A stretch of 64,000 nucleotides of DNA from positions 4,741,001 to 4,805,000 of the forward strand of contig NZ_CP133262.1 of assembly GCF_030915405.1 (NCBI RefSeq). The letters are read 5' to 3'. A program made the translations under genes and the position numbers. The stretch comes from Neobacillus nitrireducens. GTDB lineage: Bacteria > Bacillota > Bacilli > Bacillales > Cytobacillaceae. Numbering within the stretch: position 1 is the first letter of the stretch; each line of letters opens with the position of its first letter. Below the pieces are notes generated by a model. That model did no database searches. It saw only the letters and a list, made by a program, of their open reading frames with translations, and was not told the origin of the DNA. Shown here piece after piece: positions 43,082 to 52,166 of the stretch.

Positions 43082-43177
43082 ATGAAGAGAAGTAACTGGA
43101 TTTTGTTTAGTATTCTTATTGGTCTGTCCGCTTTATGGGGGATTATCTATTGGATTTTTATTGGACCACGACATTAA
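43082..43177 (+). CDS. 31-aa single-helix membrane peptide
   Basis: ATG 43082 with GGAGGA 9 bp upstream encodes MKRSNWILFSILIGLSALWG and a further short hydrophobic piece ending GPRH. One membrane helix with a basic N-terminus. Divergent from ypuA. The strong ribosome site supports expression; I do not recognise the family. Confidence 0.55.
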   Translation: MKRSNWILFSILIGLSALWGIIYWIFIGPRH

Positions 43178-43349
43178 GAATAATTTTGATTGATGATTGG
43201 CCTTTTAATATGTATCATGATGATTAATGAAACATAATATCAGCCACTACATATAATGAATAATGTTTAATATTGATTTTCTTGGTAAAAATATACTATT
43301 GTTAAACCAAATAATTTCATCGGTTTATTTAATATAATGAGGGATCTAA

Positions 43350-43700
<351 letters not shown>

Positions 43701-43710
43701 ATTTACACTC

Positions 43711-43744
43711 AAAAGGCAGTGAATAAATTTATTCACTGCCTTTT
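43711..43744. terminator. bidirectional terminator between ribT and ypuF
   Basis: A 14-bp perfect stem (43711-43724 with 43731-43744), with A and T ends on both strands. The ypuF coding end lies inside it. Confidence 0.85.
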
Positions 43745-44250
43745 CGCATCTTTAATGACTGGTTTCTTTCTTCAATGATGGGGGATCTGTCGCGTAATTT
43801 ATGACGGTTAACTAGTAAATTATTAGTAAGATCACTCTCATTACCCCATGTAAAACCCTTTTGTTCACTTACTTTTTTTGCTGCTTCTAGTAAGGTTGAA
43901 TTACTTAGCGGTAAAGAAATGCTTCTATATAATTCACCTTTTTGCAGTGCGGTAATCTGTCTATTTAATAAGTGATGGAAATCCACATGATGGATTCCGA
44001 GTTTTGTCAGGAAATCAGAATGTAATTCAAAAATCTTTATTGCTTTTATTAATGTTCGTCGAGCACCGCTAAAATTACTTCGACGATGATGGTAAGCAGA
44101 TACAGATAATAAAATAAAACCGACCCAAATGGAATTTTTATTTTTGGGGTCTGTCTTTTTCCAGTAATCCTCAAGTAATTCATGACACTCGAAATAATCA
44201 CGATCACCATGAAAATGGGCTAAAAAATCGATATACTCACTCGGGTACAA
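43729..44250 (-). CDS. ypuF: DUF309 family protein YpuF
   Basis: A 173-aa soluble helical protein. FHGDRDYFECHELLEDYWKK and WVGFILLSVSAYHHRRSNF carry the conserved His and Glu residues of DUF309. TTG start at 44250 with a run of G residues (GGGGGGGAA) as ribosome site 6 bp away. In B. subtilis ypuF also precedes scpA, on the same strand as scpA; here it is inverted. Function unknown. Confidence 0.85.
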   Translation of the reverse strand: MYPSEYIDFLAHFHGDRDYFECHELLEDYWKKTDPKNKNSIWVGFILLSVSAYHHRRSNFSGARRTLIKAIKIFELHSDFLTKLGIHHVDFHHLLNRQITALQKGELYRSISLPLSNSTLLEAAKKVSEQKGFTWGNESDLTNNLLVNRHKLRDRSPIIEERNQSLKMRKGSE

Positions 44251-44323
44251 GCAATTCCCCCCCCTAATAAAATGTATAGTCTAGTTTATCATATTTGAAG
44301 GGGTCCCCTAAGAAAATAATCTT

Positions 44324-44351
44324 CAAAAAAAGCCCGTCATGATTGACGGGC
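44324..44351 (-). terminator. terminator of the YjcZ-family gene
   Basis: On the minus strand GCCCGTCA pairs with TGACGGGC (44351-44332), followed by seven T residues. Confidence 0.88.
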
Positions 44352-44425
44352 AAAGTAGTTCTAAATAATATTGGCACCATATTGGACAGTTTTATGTGTA
44401 TACCTGTACATATACCTAATGTTTA

Positions 44426-44515
44426 TTAATATACCCAGGAAGCACCAACAATAATTAATAAGATAAATAGAACTACAATTAAAGCAAATCCGGATCCAAA
44501 TCCGTGTTCAGACAT
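44426..44515 (-). CDS. YjcZ-family sporulation peptide
   Basis: A 29-aa peptide: a glycine-rich start (MSEHGFGSGFA) followed by one helix, LIVVLFILLIIVGAS, and WVY. This is the YjcZ/SscA-like sporulation peptide pattern. AGGAGG lies 8 bp before ATG 44515 (an ATG at 44521 is too close). It has its own terminator. Confidence 0.82.
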   Translation of the reverse strand: MSEHGFGSGFALIVVLFILLIIVGASWVY

Positions 44516-44555
44516 ATTCATTACCTCCTAAAAGATGTTTTGTTCTTTTCCTTGT

Positions 44556-44583
44556 CATCATATGTAGGATATTTGTCCATTGT
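44556..44583 (-). promoter_or_regulatory. candidate SigK promoter of the YjcZ-family gene
   Basis: On the minus strand AC (44583-44582), a 17-bp spacer and CATATGATG (44564-44556) approximate the SigK pattern AC-N16-17-CATANNNTA with one mismatch. Confidence 0.4.
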
Positions 44584-44723
44584 TATGGGCAAACATCATG
44601 TTTTGGTAATATTCCCTCGCCAATTTGATTTTTTTATTGGATAACCTTATTTAATCCTCTATACTATTAATAGTCGAAGTAAATACTTAACGAACTTATT
44701 AATTAAAGAATTTTGGTGATATC

Positions 44724-45494
44724 GTGCCATATCAGGTGAAAATTGATGCATTTGAAGGACCGTTAGATTTGCTGCTCCATTTAATTAATGGGCTGGAAAT
44801 TGATATATATGATATTCCTGTTGCCCAAATTACCGAGCAATACTTAATTTATATAAAGACGATGAATGAACTAAAGCTCGATGTTGCAAGCGAGTTTTTG
44901 GTTATGGCAGCCACATTGCTCGTAATCAAGAGTAAAATGCTTTTACCGAAGCATGCGGAACTTCTTGAAGAAAACGATACTGACATGATGTATGAAGAAG
45001 ATCCAAGGGACGAACTTGTTGAGCGCCTCATTGAGTATCGAAAATATAAAGAAGCAGCTCATGACTTAAAAACCATGGAAGTAGAGCGCGGGCTAATGTT
45101 TACGAAGCCGCCAAGTGATCTTTCTGAGTTTGCGAAAGAGAAACAACCGGAAAAAGCGGAGCTAAATGTTTCTCTGTATGATATGCTGGCAGCTTTTCAA
45201 AAATTAATGCGACGAAAGAAACTTCAGCGCCCGATGGCGACAAGAATCACACGTCAGGAAATATCCATTGAAAAAAGAATGAATGAAATTATGGTTGAAC
45301 TAAAGCAGCTTAAAGTTCAAATAAACTTTAATGATTTATTTCCTTATCCTGCTAAGGATCATATCGTGGTCACCTTTTTAGCTGTTTTGGAGCTTATAAA
45401 AAGAAAAGAGATTGACGCCCAGCAACAAGAGAATTTTGGAGACATTTATGTTAAAGCCGTACAGGAAGGGGCAGAAATGATTGGAAATCGTTAA
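44724..45494 (+). CDS. scpA: segregation and condensation protein A
   Basis: A 256-aa kleisin of the SMC-ScpAB condensin. The N-terminal YQVKIDAFEGPLDLLLHLI and VASEFLVMAATLLVIKSKMLLP bind SMC; the acidic middle and the C-terminal winged helix (FLAVLELIKRKEI) follow. GTG start at 44724, with only a weak ribosome site (TTTTGGTGAT). It overlaps scpB by 14 bp. Confidence 0.96.
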   Translation: MPYQVKIDAFEGPLDLLLHLINGLEIDIYDIPVAQITEQYLIYIKTMNELKLDVASEFLVMAATLLVIKSKMLLPKHAELLEENDTDMMYEEDPRDELVERLIEYRKYKEAAHDLKTMEVERGLMFTKPPSDLSEFAKEKQPEKAELNVSLYDMLAAFQKLMRRKKLQRPMATRITRQEISIEKRMNEIMVELKQLKVQINFNDLFPYPAKDHIVVTFLAVLELIKRKEIDAQQQENFGDIYVKAVQEGAEMIGNR

Positions 45495-46068
45495 TTGGAG
45501 CAGTATTCTAGAGAGCCTGTTATTTGCTGCAGGGGATGAAGGGCTTTCACTGAAACAGGTTGCTGAGGTCCTAGAGGTAAATGAGCTAAAGGCAAGTGAA
45601 ATCATTGAGGATCTAAAAAAAGAATATGAGCGAGACACCAAAAGGGGAATTATGATGGTCCAGCTTGCTGGTACCTATCAGTTAGCAACCAAGAAAGAAA
45701 ATGCTGCATATCTCAAGAAACTAGTGGATTCCCCCCATACTTCCACCTTGTCACAGGCAGCATTAGAAACATTGGCAATCATTGCCTATAAGCAACCAAT
45801 CACCCGTGCTGAAATCGAGGAAATCCGCGGGGTGAAAACAGAACGTCCGTTGCATACACTAATGGCAAAAGCATTAATTAAAGAGGTTGGCCGCGCCGAA
45901 GGTACTGGTAGAGCTTATTTATATGGGACAACGAAGGAGTTTCTTGACTACTTTGGTCTAAAAAGTATTGAAGAACTTCCACAGCTTCCAGACAAGGCAG
46001 ATGATGAATTTATTCAAGAAGAAGCAGATCTATTTTTTGAGAAATTTTCAGAAACGATTAACTCTTAA
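45481..46068 (+). CDS. scpB: segregation and condensation protein B
   Basis: A 195-aa tandem winged-helix partner of ScpA. LLFAAGDEGLSLKQVAEVL, LETLAIIAYKQPITRAEIEEIRG and YGTTKEFLDYFGL are signature segments. TTG start at 45481 within the end of scpA, with AGGGG upstream. The SMC-ScpAB complex compacts and segregates the chromosome. Confidence 0.96.
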   Translation: MEIVNWSSILESLLFAAGDEGLSLKQVAEVLEVNELKASEIIEDLKKEYERDTKRGIMMVQLAGTYQLATKKENAAYLKKLVDSPHTSTLSQAALETLAIIAYKQPITRAEIEEIRGVKTERPLHTLMAKALIKEVGRAEGTGRAYLYGTTKEFLDYFGLKSIEELPQLPDKADDEFIQEEADLFFEKFSETINS

Positions 46069-46186
46069 TTTTCCAATACTTGCTTGAATTTATGATAAAA
46101 TAAATGTAAGTGGAATATTCAATTCTTTTTAACAAGTTTAAAATATTTACATGCAATATTGTCATTGGCCAAGGAGTGGAATTCAT

Positions 46187-46606
46187 TTGTTAATTAAAGA
46201 TTGTAAAGGCATTGAATTAGAAAAAGAAAAATCAAATACTTCTGAGGATTTTTTTAACAGGAGCGAAGTTACCTTTGTTGAAGATGGTGTAGAAAAAACA
46301 CTTCATATTTTGTATGTTAGGTATTTTGATGAGATCCGTCACGAATTCACACCATACGAGCAAGATCCTATTTTTGTTCAGCAAGGACATGAGACGACTT
46401 TTAAAGACATTGTAGGACTTGTATGTCTCTTGAAAAATCCAGGCTTGCGCAGTCGAAAAAGGCTTTATATCAATTCAAAGCAGGAATTTGCTACTTATTT
46501 TCAAGATATCAATTATAATAAATTACCTGAAATCTTTCTTTCTCTTAACGAAAAGAAAGAATATGAGCTTCGTTCTCCGCTTGAGTTCATTTTACAGCCA
46601 AAATAG
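46187..46606 (+). CDS. hypothetical protein, 139 aa
   Basis: TTG at 46187 with AGGAG 10 bp upstream (an in-frame ATG at 46151 has no ribosome site). A soluble mixed alpha/beta protein with KTLHILYVRYFDEIRHEF, TFKDIVGLVCLLKNPGLRSRK and ELRSPLEFIL. No membrane helix, no signal peptide, two cysteines. It sits between scpB and ypuI, where B. subtilis has no extra gene that I recall. I do not recognise the family. Confidence 0.68.
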   Translation: MLIKDCKGIELEKEKSNTSEDFFNRSEVTFVEDGVEKTLHILYVRYFDEIRHEFTPYEQDPIFVQQGHETTFKDIVGLVCLLKNPGLRSRKRLYINSKQEFATYFQDINYNKLPEIFLSLNEKKEYELRSPLEFILQPK

Positions 46607-46641
46607 TAAAGTATACGAAGTAAAAATTTAGGGGGTAAACA

Positions 46642-47130
46642 ATGGGCAATACATTGGTAAAAACACAATTAAATGATGTAAAGAATTTTTTAGGGGATTC
46701 TATCTTAAAGTTAGAGAATTTTTTAAATGAAGCAACAATTTCGCAATTGAATTTAGAAAATGAAGAGGACCTTCAGTATAATAAATTGATCTTTGCAAAT
46801 TTACGGAAATTAGCGGTCTATAGTGAAGAAGGGTTGGATGCGTGCTCTGTTATTTTGCAAGGCAGCCCATTTCAAAAAGCAGCCGCAGAAAAAACTCTGT
46901 ATAAAATTTATCATCAATGTATTGAAGAATTTTTCTCGCCTAAGAATGATGCTTGGTTCGAGGACAGCAGGTCCGCCTACACCGGTAGAAACTCAATAAA
47001 GTTTTATCGAAATGTAACTGATCCTATTGTACAGTTAGTCAAAAGTTTAGAAGGTGAGTTTCAAAGGATTAGAGAAGAACTTGAATTCTATGAAACAGAT
47101 TACCGAACTAAAATGATTCAATCCAAATAA
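46642..47130 (+). CDS. ypuI: YpuI family protein (DUF3907)
   Basis: A 162-aa soluble helical protein. GNTLVKTQLNDVKNFLGD opens, and FQKAAAEKTLYKIYHQCIEE plus FFSPKNDAWFEDSRSAYTG are the conserved core. The location downstream of scpAB matches B. subtilis. Function unknown. GGGGG lies before ATG 46642. Confidence 0.87.
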   Translation: MGNTLVKTQLNDVKNFLGDSILKLENFLNEATISQLNLENEEDLQYNKLIFANLRKLAVYSEEGLDACSVILQGSPFQKAAAEKTLYKIYHQCIEEFFSPKNDAWFEDSRSAYTGRNSIKFYRNVTDPIVQLVKSLEGEFQRIREELEFYETDYRTKMIQSK

Positions 47131-47142
47131 GAAATATTTTTG

Positions 47143-47171
47143 AAGACTGTCCTCATAGGGCAGTCTTTTAT
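47143..47171 (+). terminator. terminator of ypuI
   Basis: AAGACTGTCC (47143-47152) pairs with GGGCAGTCTT (47158-47167, one G-U), with T residues after. Confidence 0.82.
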
Positions 47172-47247
47172 CGTGTTCTTAATTAACCGTATCCTTCATA
47201 CCATCTAGGTAGGTTGTTATAATCTATTGTCAGGAAGAAGGGTAAGG

Positions 47248-47453
47248 ATGGATCGTTTTAGTCAATATGTTAACGAATTGTTTGAATGGAATGAACAAAT
47301 GAAACAGTTTCTTCAATCTGAAAAGGAGGGGGGAACTCTGAATTATGGGAACATCTTGATCATTTCACGGAGTTAATTGAAAGCACAGGCAGACAATTAT
47401 CAAATGAAGAGCTGTTAAGCCTTCAAGCGAAGGCCGAGCATATTCATGAGCAA
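47248..47453 (+). pseudogene. sodF: frameshifted N-terminal extension of the SodF-type protein
   Basis: ATG 47248 with AAGAAGGG upstream opens a frame (MDRFSQYVNELFEWNEQMKQ...) that stops at 47376. The natural continuation (ELWEHLDHFTELIESTGRQL and onward into the SOD domain) is in the next frame. Restoring one G in the G6 tract at 47328-47333 joins the two into a 296-codon gene close to B. subtilis SodF in length. Real frameshift, phase-variable tract or sequencing error cannot be told apart here. Confidence 0.72.
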
Positions 47454-48137
47454 ATGGAAAATTACTTTAAAAGAAAACAAGACAGTGGAGTTCTTGTGCC
47501 GTCAGAAAAAGTGGTTCCCCCTGGGGGCCATACACTCCCTGACCTCACTTTCCCCTATAATGCATTAGAACCATATATTTCAGAGGAAATCATGAAGCTT
47601 CATCATGATAAGCATCATCGATCATATGTGGATGGGTTAAATAAAGCAGAACTTAACCTAAAAAAAGCCAGGGAAACAAATGATTTTTCCTTAATAAAGC
47701 ATTGGTCACGGGAGCTTGCCTTTCATGGTTCAGGACATTATCTTCATTCAATTTTTTGGAAAAACATGAGCCCGAATGGCGGTGGGGCCCCGCATGGTCT
47801 TTTAAAAGCTGGAATCGAGAATTACTTTGGGAGTTTTGTGGCGTTTAAAAAACAATTTTCTGAAGCCGCCAAGCAAGTCGAAGGAGTGGGATGGGCAATT
47901 TTGGTTTGGTCTCCACGGGCGCGGCATTTAGAGATACTGCAGTCTGAACGACATATGCTATTGACTCAGTGGGATACTATCCCGCTCCTGGTATTGGATG
48001 TTTGGGAGCATGCGTATTATTTACAGTATAAAAACAAAAGGCCGGAATATGTCGACAATTGGTGGAACATAGTCAATTGGCATGATGTTGAGATGCGGTA
48101 TGAAAAAGCAACAGATATCAAATGGCCAGCCTATTAA
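47454..48137 (+). CDS. sodF: Fe/Mn superoxide dismutase domain of SodF
   Basis: 227 codons containing an intact SOD fold. Metal ligands are in KLHHDKHHRSYVDGL (His), ELAFHGSGHYLHSIFW (His), VLDVWEHAYYLQYKN (Asp and His). The motif NGGGAPHG is as in iron/manganese enzymes. ATG 47454 has no ribosome site, which suggests translation normally enters from the upstream start at 47248 and that the frameshift reduces expression. A terminator follows. Confidence 0.85.
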   Translation: MENYFKRKQDSGVLVPSEKVVPPGGHTLPDLTFPYNALEPYISEEIMKLHHDKHHRSYVDGLNKAELNLKKARETNDFSLIKHWSRELAFHGSGHYLHSIFWKNMSPNGGGAPHGLLKAGIENYFGSFVAFKKQFSEAAKQVEGVGWAILVWSPRARHLEILQSERHMLLTQWDTIPLLVLDVWEHAYYLQYKNKRPEYVDNWWNIVNWHDVEMRYEKATDIKWPAY

Positions 48138-48143
48138 AAAGTT

Positions 48144-48178
48144 AAGCAGACGACAAAATGTTGTCTGCTTTCGTTTTT
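48144..48178 (+). terminator. terminator of sodF
   Basis: AAGCAGACGAC (48144-48154) pairs with GTTGTCTGCTT (48160-48170, one G-U), followed by T residues. Confidence 0.87.
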
Positions 48179-48208
48179 CTATCTCAAATAGTCATAACGA
48201 GCCTTGTC

Positions 48209-48274
48209 CTGCATAAACTTGTACAAGAAAAACGAAAAGCAGAAGTGCCTTCCTTGGCATGGAAGCTAGATAAC
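48209..48274 (+). repeat. GCGGAAGCGCC-type repeat, short copy
   Basis: CTGCATAAACTTGTACAAG is followed by AAAGCAGAAGTGCCTTCC and TTGGCATGGAAGCTAGATAA, a diverged short version of the 57718 element, between sodF and dacB. Confidence 0.55.
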
Positions 48275-48299
48275 TATACAAGGGGACGAGGTTAATCTA

Positions 48300-49445
48300 A
48301 TGAGAATGATATGGAAGCTAGTTATTTTTTCTCTCATAGTCTCAATATTCATTGCTAACATTCCTCAAAAGGTGGATGCTTCTGTTTCCGTAAGTGCAGC
48401 AAGTGCGGTGTTGATAGAGCAGAAATCAGGTCGAATCCTTTACGAGAAAGATGCTCATACCAAACGAAGGATTGCGAGTATAACTAAAATAATGACTGCG
48501 AAACTAGCAATTGAATCCGGGAAAATGAATCAATACGTAAAAGTAAGCGACCAAGCCACTCGTGCGGAAGGATCGTCCGTCTATTTAAAGCCCGGTGAAA
48601 AAATTAAGCTTAAGGACCTGGTTTATGGTTTGATGCTAAGGTCTGGAAATGATACGGCGGTAGCGATTGCCGAGTATGTTGGAGGCAGTGTAGAAGGGTT
48701 CGCCTACTTGATGAATTTAAAGGCAAAGGAAATCGGGATGTTAAATACCCACTTTTCCAATCCACATGGCTTAGATGACCATGAAAATCATTACTCAACT
48801 GCCTATGACATGGCAGTGTTAATGCGTTATGCCATGCAGGATAAAACCTTTAAGAAAATATCAGGCACGAAGGTATATAGAGCGCCAAACCCGACAGAAG
48901 ATTGGGACCGTGTCTGGAAAAATAAAAACCGCTTACTTACAAAATATAAATATACAACCGGAGGGAAAACCGGTTTTACAAAACGAGCAAAAAGGACATT
49001 GGTAACAACTGCAACAAAAGGAGATATGAACCTTATAGCGGTAACCTTGGACGGACCAGACGATTGGAATGACCATATTTCCATGTATGAAAGTGGATTT
49101 AAAGGGTTTGATATGGCCGAAGTCCTCTCAAAAGGGAAAATTGAGGGTGTTACAAATAAGTATTATAAGAACCATTTATATGTTAAAAAAACAATTGTCT
49201 ATCCCGTAACAAGCGAAGAAATGGATCTATTTTCTATTAAATATAAGTTGAACAAGCCAATCAAAAAGTTTGATAAGGATAAGAAAACTGACGAAGTTGT
49301 GGGTAAGGCAGCCGTTTACTTGGATGGAAGGGTAATCAAAGAAACCCCCATTTACTATCAGAATATGCCAGAACCTAATAAAGGGCTGCTGAATTCTGTA
49401 AGGGAAATTTTCCTTACGATTATTGGTGTAAAGTCCAATGGTTAA
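48300..49445 (+). CDS. dacB: D-alanyl-D-alanine carboxypeptidase DacB (PBP5*)
   Basis: A 381-aa S11 peptidase. Signal peptide about 1-27 (ends KVDAS). SITK at 60-63 with the nucleophile serine, SGNDTAVAI as second motif and KTGFTKRAKRT as third; C-terminal beta domain and tail. In B. subtilis it is mother-cell (SigE) expressed and trims spore cortex. It overlaps spmA by 8 bp, the standard dacB-spmA-spmB operon. Confidence 0.95.
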   Translation: MRMIWKLVIFSLIVSIFIANIPQKVDASVSVSAASAVLIEQKSGRILYEKDAHTKRRIASITKIMTAKLAIESGKMNQYVKVSDQATRAEGSSVYLKPGEKIKLKDLVYGLMLRSGNDTAVAIAEYVGGSVEGFAYLMNLKAKEIGMLNTHFSNPHGLDDHENHYSTAYDMAVLMRYAMQDKTFKKISGTKVYRAPNPTEDWDRVWKNKNRLLTKYKYTTGGKTGFTKRAKRTLVTTATKGDMNLIAVTLDGPDDWNDHISMYESGFKGFDMAEVLSKGKIEGVTNKYYKNHLYVKKTIVYPVTSEEMDLFSIKYKLNKPIKKFDKDKKTDEVVGKAAVYLDGRVIKETPIYYQNMPEPNKGLLNSVREIFLTIIGVKSNG

Positions 49446-50025
49446 TTATATCTGGGTGTTTATGACGGTTGTTGGATTTATCTTTGCATTAATTAATGGA
49501 ACGATGGCTGAAGTGAATAAAGCCATTTTTGACGGGGCAAAAGAAGCGGTGACCCTCTGCATTGGACTCATTAGTGTCCTCGTCTTTTGGCTTGGCATGA
49601 TGCGAATCGCAGAAGAGTCTGGCCTGTTAGAACGTTTGTCTAAACTATTTCGACCACTTGTCAAACGCTTATTTCCTGAAGTACCAGTAAATCATCCAGC
49701 CATGGGTTATATATTATCTAATATGATTTCAAACATGTTTGGTTTGGGAAATGCAGCCACTCCTCTTGGTATTAAAGCGATGGAGGAATTAAAAAAGTTA
49801 AATGGAGGTAAGGATTCAGCGAGCAGGTCCATGGTGACTTTTTTAGCAATTAATACGGCTAGTATTACTATAATTCCGACAACTGTCATCGCGATTAGAA
49901 TGAATTATCATTCTGCTTCACCTACAGAGATTGTCGTTCCGACGATTATAGCAACCATTATCTCTGCGTTAGGTGCAATCATTATTGACCGTTATTTCTA
50001 TTATCGCAGAAGCAGAAAAGGATGA
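49438..50025 (+). CDS. spmA: spore maturation protein A
   Basis: A 195-aa nucleoside-transporter-gate-domain membrane protein. DGAKEAVTLCIGLISVLVFW, then GYILSNMISNMFGLGNAATPL and FLAINTASITIIPTTVIAIR are the SpmA core. Needed for full spore core dehydration. Followed by spmB after 6 bp. Confidence 0.95.
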   Translation: MVNYIWVFMTVVGFIFALINGTMAEVNKAIFDGAKEAVTLCIGLISVLVFWLGMMRIAEESGLLERLSKLFRPLVKRLFPEVPVNHPAMGYILSNMISNMFGLGNAATPLGIKAMEELKKLNGGKDSASRSMVTFLAINTASITIIPTTVIAIRMNYHSASPTEIVVPTIIATIISALGAIIIDRYFYYRRSRKG

Positions 50026-50031
50026 AGAAAC

Positions 50032-50568
50032 ATGGAGCTGATCTCGGTTATATCGTTAACATTTATCCCTTTACTTATTGGGTTTATTCTATTATATGGC
50101 ACCTTCAAGCACGTTCCGACCTATGAAAGCTTTGTTGAAGGCGGAAAAGAAGGAATTAAAATTGCATTCTCCATTATCCCCTTCCTTGTTGGAATGCTAG
50201 TGGCCATCTCTATATTTCGGGCATCCGGGGCACTAGATGCTTTAATGAATTGGATACGCCCAGTCATGAAATCTATTGGAGTACCCGCTGAAATTGTGCC
50301 ATTATTGTTCATCAGACCGATATCTGGAAATGCTGCGCTGGGAATGACTAGTGATTTGATAGCTGTATATGGACCGGATTCATTTATTGGCCGCCTAGCA
50401 TCTGTTTTACAAGGAAGTACTGACACGACTTTTTATGTGTTAACTGTCTATTTCGGTGCAGTAGGTATAAAAAAAATGGGGGATGCCCTAAAAGTAGGCC
50501 TCCTCGCCGATGTAGTTGGAATTATTGTGGCAATAGTAGTTGTTGCGATGATTTTTGGAACAAAATAA
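50032..50568 (+). CDS. spmB: spore maturation protein B
   Basis: A 178-aa membrane protein paired with SpmA. EGGKEGIKIAFSIIPFLVGML, RPISGNAALGMTSDLIAVYG and GSTDTTFYVLTVYFGAVG are signature segments. ATG at 50032 with GAAGAAA upstream. Last gene of the operon. Confidence 0.95.
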   Translation: MELISVISLTFIPLLIGFILLYGTFKHVPTYESFVEGGKEGIKIAFSIIPFLVGMLVAISIFRASGALDALMNWIRPVMKSIGVPAEIVPLLFIRPISGNAALGMTSDLIAVYGPDSFIGRLASVLQGSTDTTFYVLTVYFGAVGIKKMGDALKVGLLADVVGIIVAIVVVAMIFGTK

Positions 50569-50581
50569 TCTTAAAGTCATG

Positions 50582-50611
50582 AGCATGTTCATTTTGAACA
50601 TGCTATTTTAT
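50582..50611 (+). terminator. terminator of dacB-spmAB
   Basis: AGCATGTTCA (50582-50591) pairs with TGAACATGCT (50595-50604), followed by ATTTTAT. Confidence 0.78.
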
Positions 50612-50786
50612 ATTCCAGTAATAATACCCGTTACTTTGAAAAGTGAAGTAATTGTGTCATAATTCATAAGGATAGGTTTCTGTGTTCGCTTCACTGGTAA
50701 TAGGAAAATACTGTTACTCAGCAGGAAACAAGTAGCTAAATACAGCCATCTTATCTTTTTATACAGATAAATTCGAGGTGGAATGA

Positions 50787-51524
50787 ATGGAAAGATTGCA
50801 AAAAGTAATCGCTCAAGCGGGCATTGCTTCAAGAAGAAAATCTGAGGAATTAATTAAAGAAGGGCGAGTAAAGGTTAATGGAAAGGTTGTTACAGAACTT
50901 GGTCTGAAGGTATCTTCATCTGATAGGGTGGAAGTGAATGGAATTCAGATTGAAAAAGAAGAACCTGTTTATTTCCTTTTATATAAACCAAGAGGAGTTA
51001 TATCAAGTGTTAATGACGAGAAGGGTAGAAAAGTGGTTACTGATTACTTTCAACATTTTAAAGAAAGAATTTTTCCAGTTGGACGCCTTGATTATGATAC
51101 ATCAGGATTATTAGTATTAACGAATGATGGAGAATTTGCTAATTTACTCATGCATCCGAAAAGTGAAATTGACAAAGTGTATGTTGCAAAGGTTAAAGGA
51201 ATACCATCAAAAGAAAATCTTAGGAAGCTAGAAAAAGGAATTCGTCTAGAAGACGGGAAAACAGCCCCGGCAAGAGTGAAATTGCTTTCTGCTGATAATA
51301 AAAAACAATCTGCGATTGTTGAAATTACCATCCATGAAGGTAGAAATCGTCAAGTTCGCAGAATGTTTGAAGCAATTGGTCATGATGTATTGAAATTAAA
51401 GCGTGAACGATATGCATTCTTAACACTGAATGGTTTAAAAACGGGCGATGCAAGAGAACTTACGCCACATGAAGTAAAGCAGCTTAGAGCATTGGGGATT
51501 GGAACTACGAAAAAAAATTCATAA
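50787..51524 (+). CDS. rluB: 23S rRNA pseudouridine synthase RluB
   Basis: A 245-aa enzyme of the RsuA/RluB/E/F family. An S4 domain (LQKVIAQAGIASRRKSEELI) is followed by the catalytic motif FPVGRLDYDTSGLLVLTNDGE with the aspartate, and IHEGRNRQVRRMFEAIGH. It modifies U2605-type positions in 23S rRNA. CGAGGTGG lies before ATG 50787. It precedes the res operon as in B. subtilis. Confidence 0.93.
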   Translation: MERLQKVIAQAGIASRRKSEELIKEGRVKVNGKVVTELGLKVSSSDRVEVNGIQIEKEEPVYFLLYKPRGVISSVNDEKGRKVVTDYFQHFKERIFPVGRLDYDTSGLLVLTNDGEFANLLMHPKSEIDKVYVAKVKGIPSKENLRKLEKGIRLEDGKTAPARVKLLSADNKKQSAIVEITIHEGRNRQVRRMFEAIGHDVLKLKRERYAFLTLNGLKTGDARELTPHEVKQLRALGIGTTKKNS

Positions 51525-51621
51525 AAATGTCACAATTAGTATTTTTCATTTCCACAGTACTTGTGTTGTAAAGTGCTATAATTAGACAAACTGTGTTGTG
51601 TGATCTACTGGAGGGGAATTA

Positions 51622-52146
51622 ATGAAAAAACGGCGATTAGTTATTAGAACAATAATCCTACTTTTATTAGCGGCTGCCGTTGCTTATACGCTATATGCTA
51701 GTTTTACAAAAGATAATAAACAAAAAGTGACGGTTAATAGCATAGCACCTGATTTTGCACTGGTTGACATGCAGGGAAAAAAACATCGGCTTTCAGATTA
51801 TCGAGGACAAGGGGTATTCTTGAATTTCTGGGGAACGTGGTGCCCGCCTTGTAAAAAGGAAATGCCTTATATTAATAATCAATATAATCAATACAAGGAT
51901 AATGGGGTTCAAGTAGTGTCAGTTGATATACAAGAATCAGAAATTGCAGTCAATCAATTTGCAGAACGCCTCAAGCTAGACTTTCCGATTATGATTGATA
52001 AAGACAAAGAGGTCATGAATACCTATGGAATTGATTTGCTGCCAGCCACCTTTTTGATTGATAAAAATGGCAAGGTAGTAAAGTATTATACGGGTGAGTT
52101 AACAGAAGAAAAAATTAGGGAGTTTATGGAGAAAATAAAACCTTAA
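51622..52146 (+). CDS. resA: thiol-disulfide oxidoreductase ResA
   Basis: A 174-aa membrane-anchored thioredoxin-like protein. Signal-anchor helix about 6-27; the redox site is WCPPC with Cys74 and Cys77 in FLNFWGTWCPPCKKEMPY; LLPATFLIDKNGKVV holds the cis-proline. It reduces apocytochrome c haem-binding cysteines outside the membrane for ResBC. GGAGGGG precedes ATG 51622. Confidence 0.96.
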   Translation: MKKRRLVIRTIILLLLAAAVAYTLYASFTKDNKQKVTVNSIAPDFALVDMQGKKHRLSDYRGQGVFLNFWGTWCPPCKKEMPYINNQYNQYKDNGVQVVSVDIQESEIAVNQFAERLKLDFPIMIDKDKEVMNTYGIDLLPATFLIDKNGKVVKYYTGELTEEKIREFMEKIKP

Positions 52147-52166
52147 GGTTGTTGGGAGTTTTTTCA

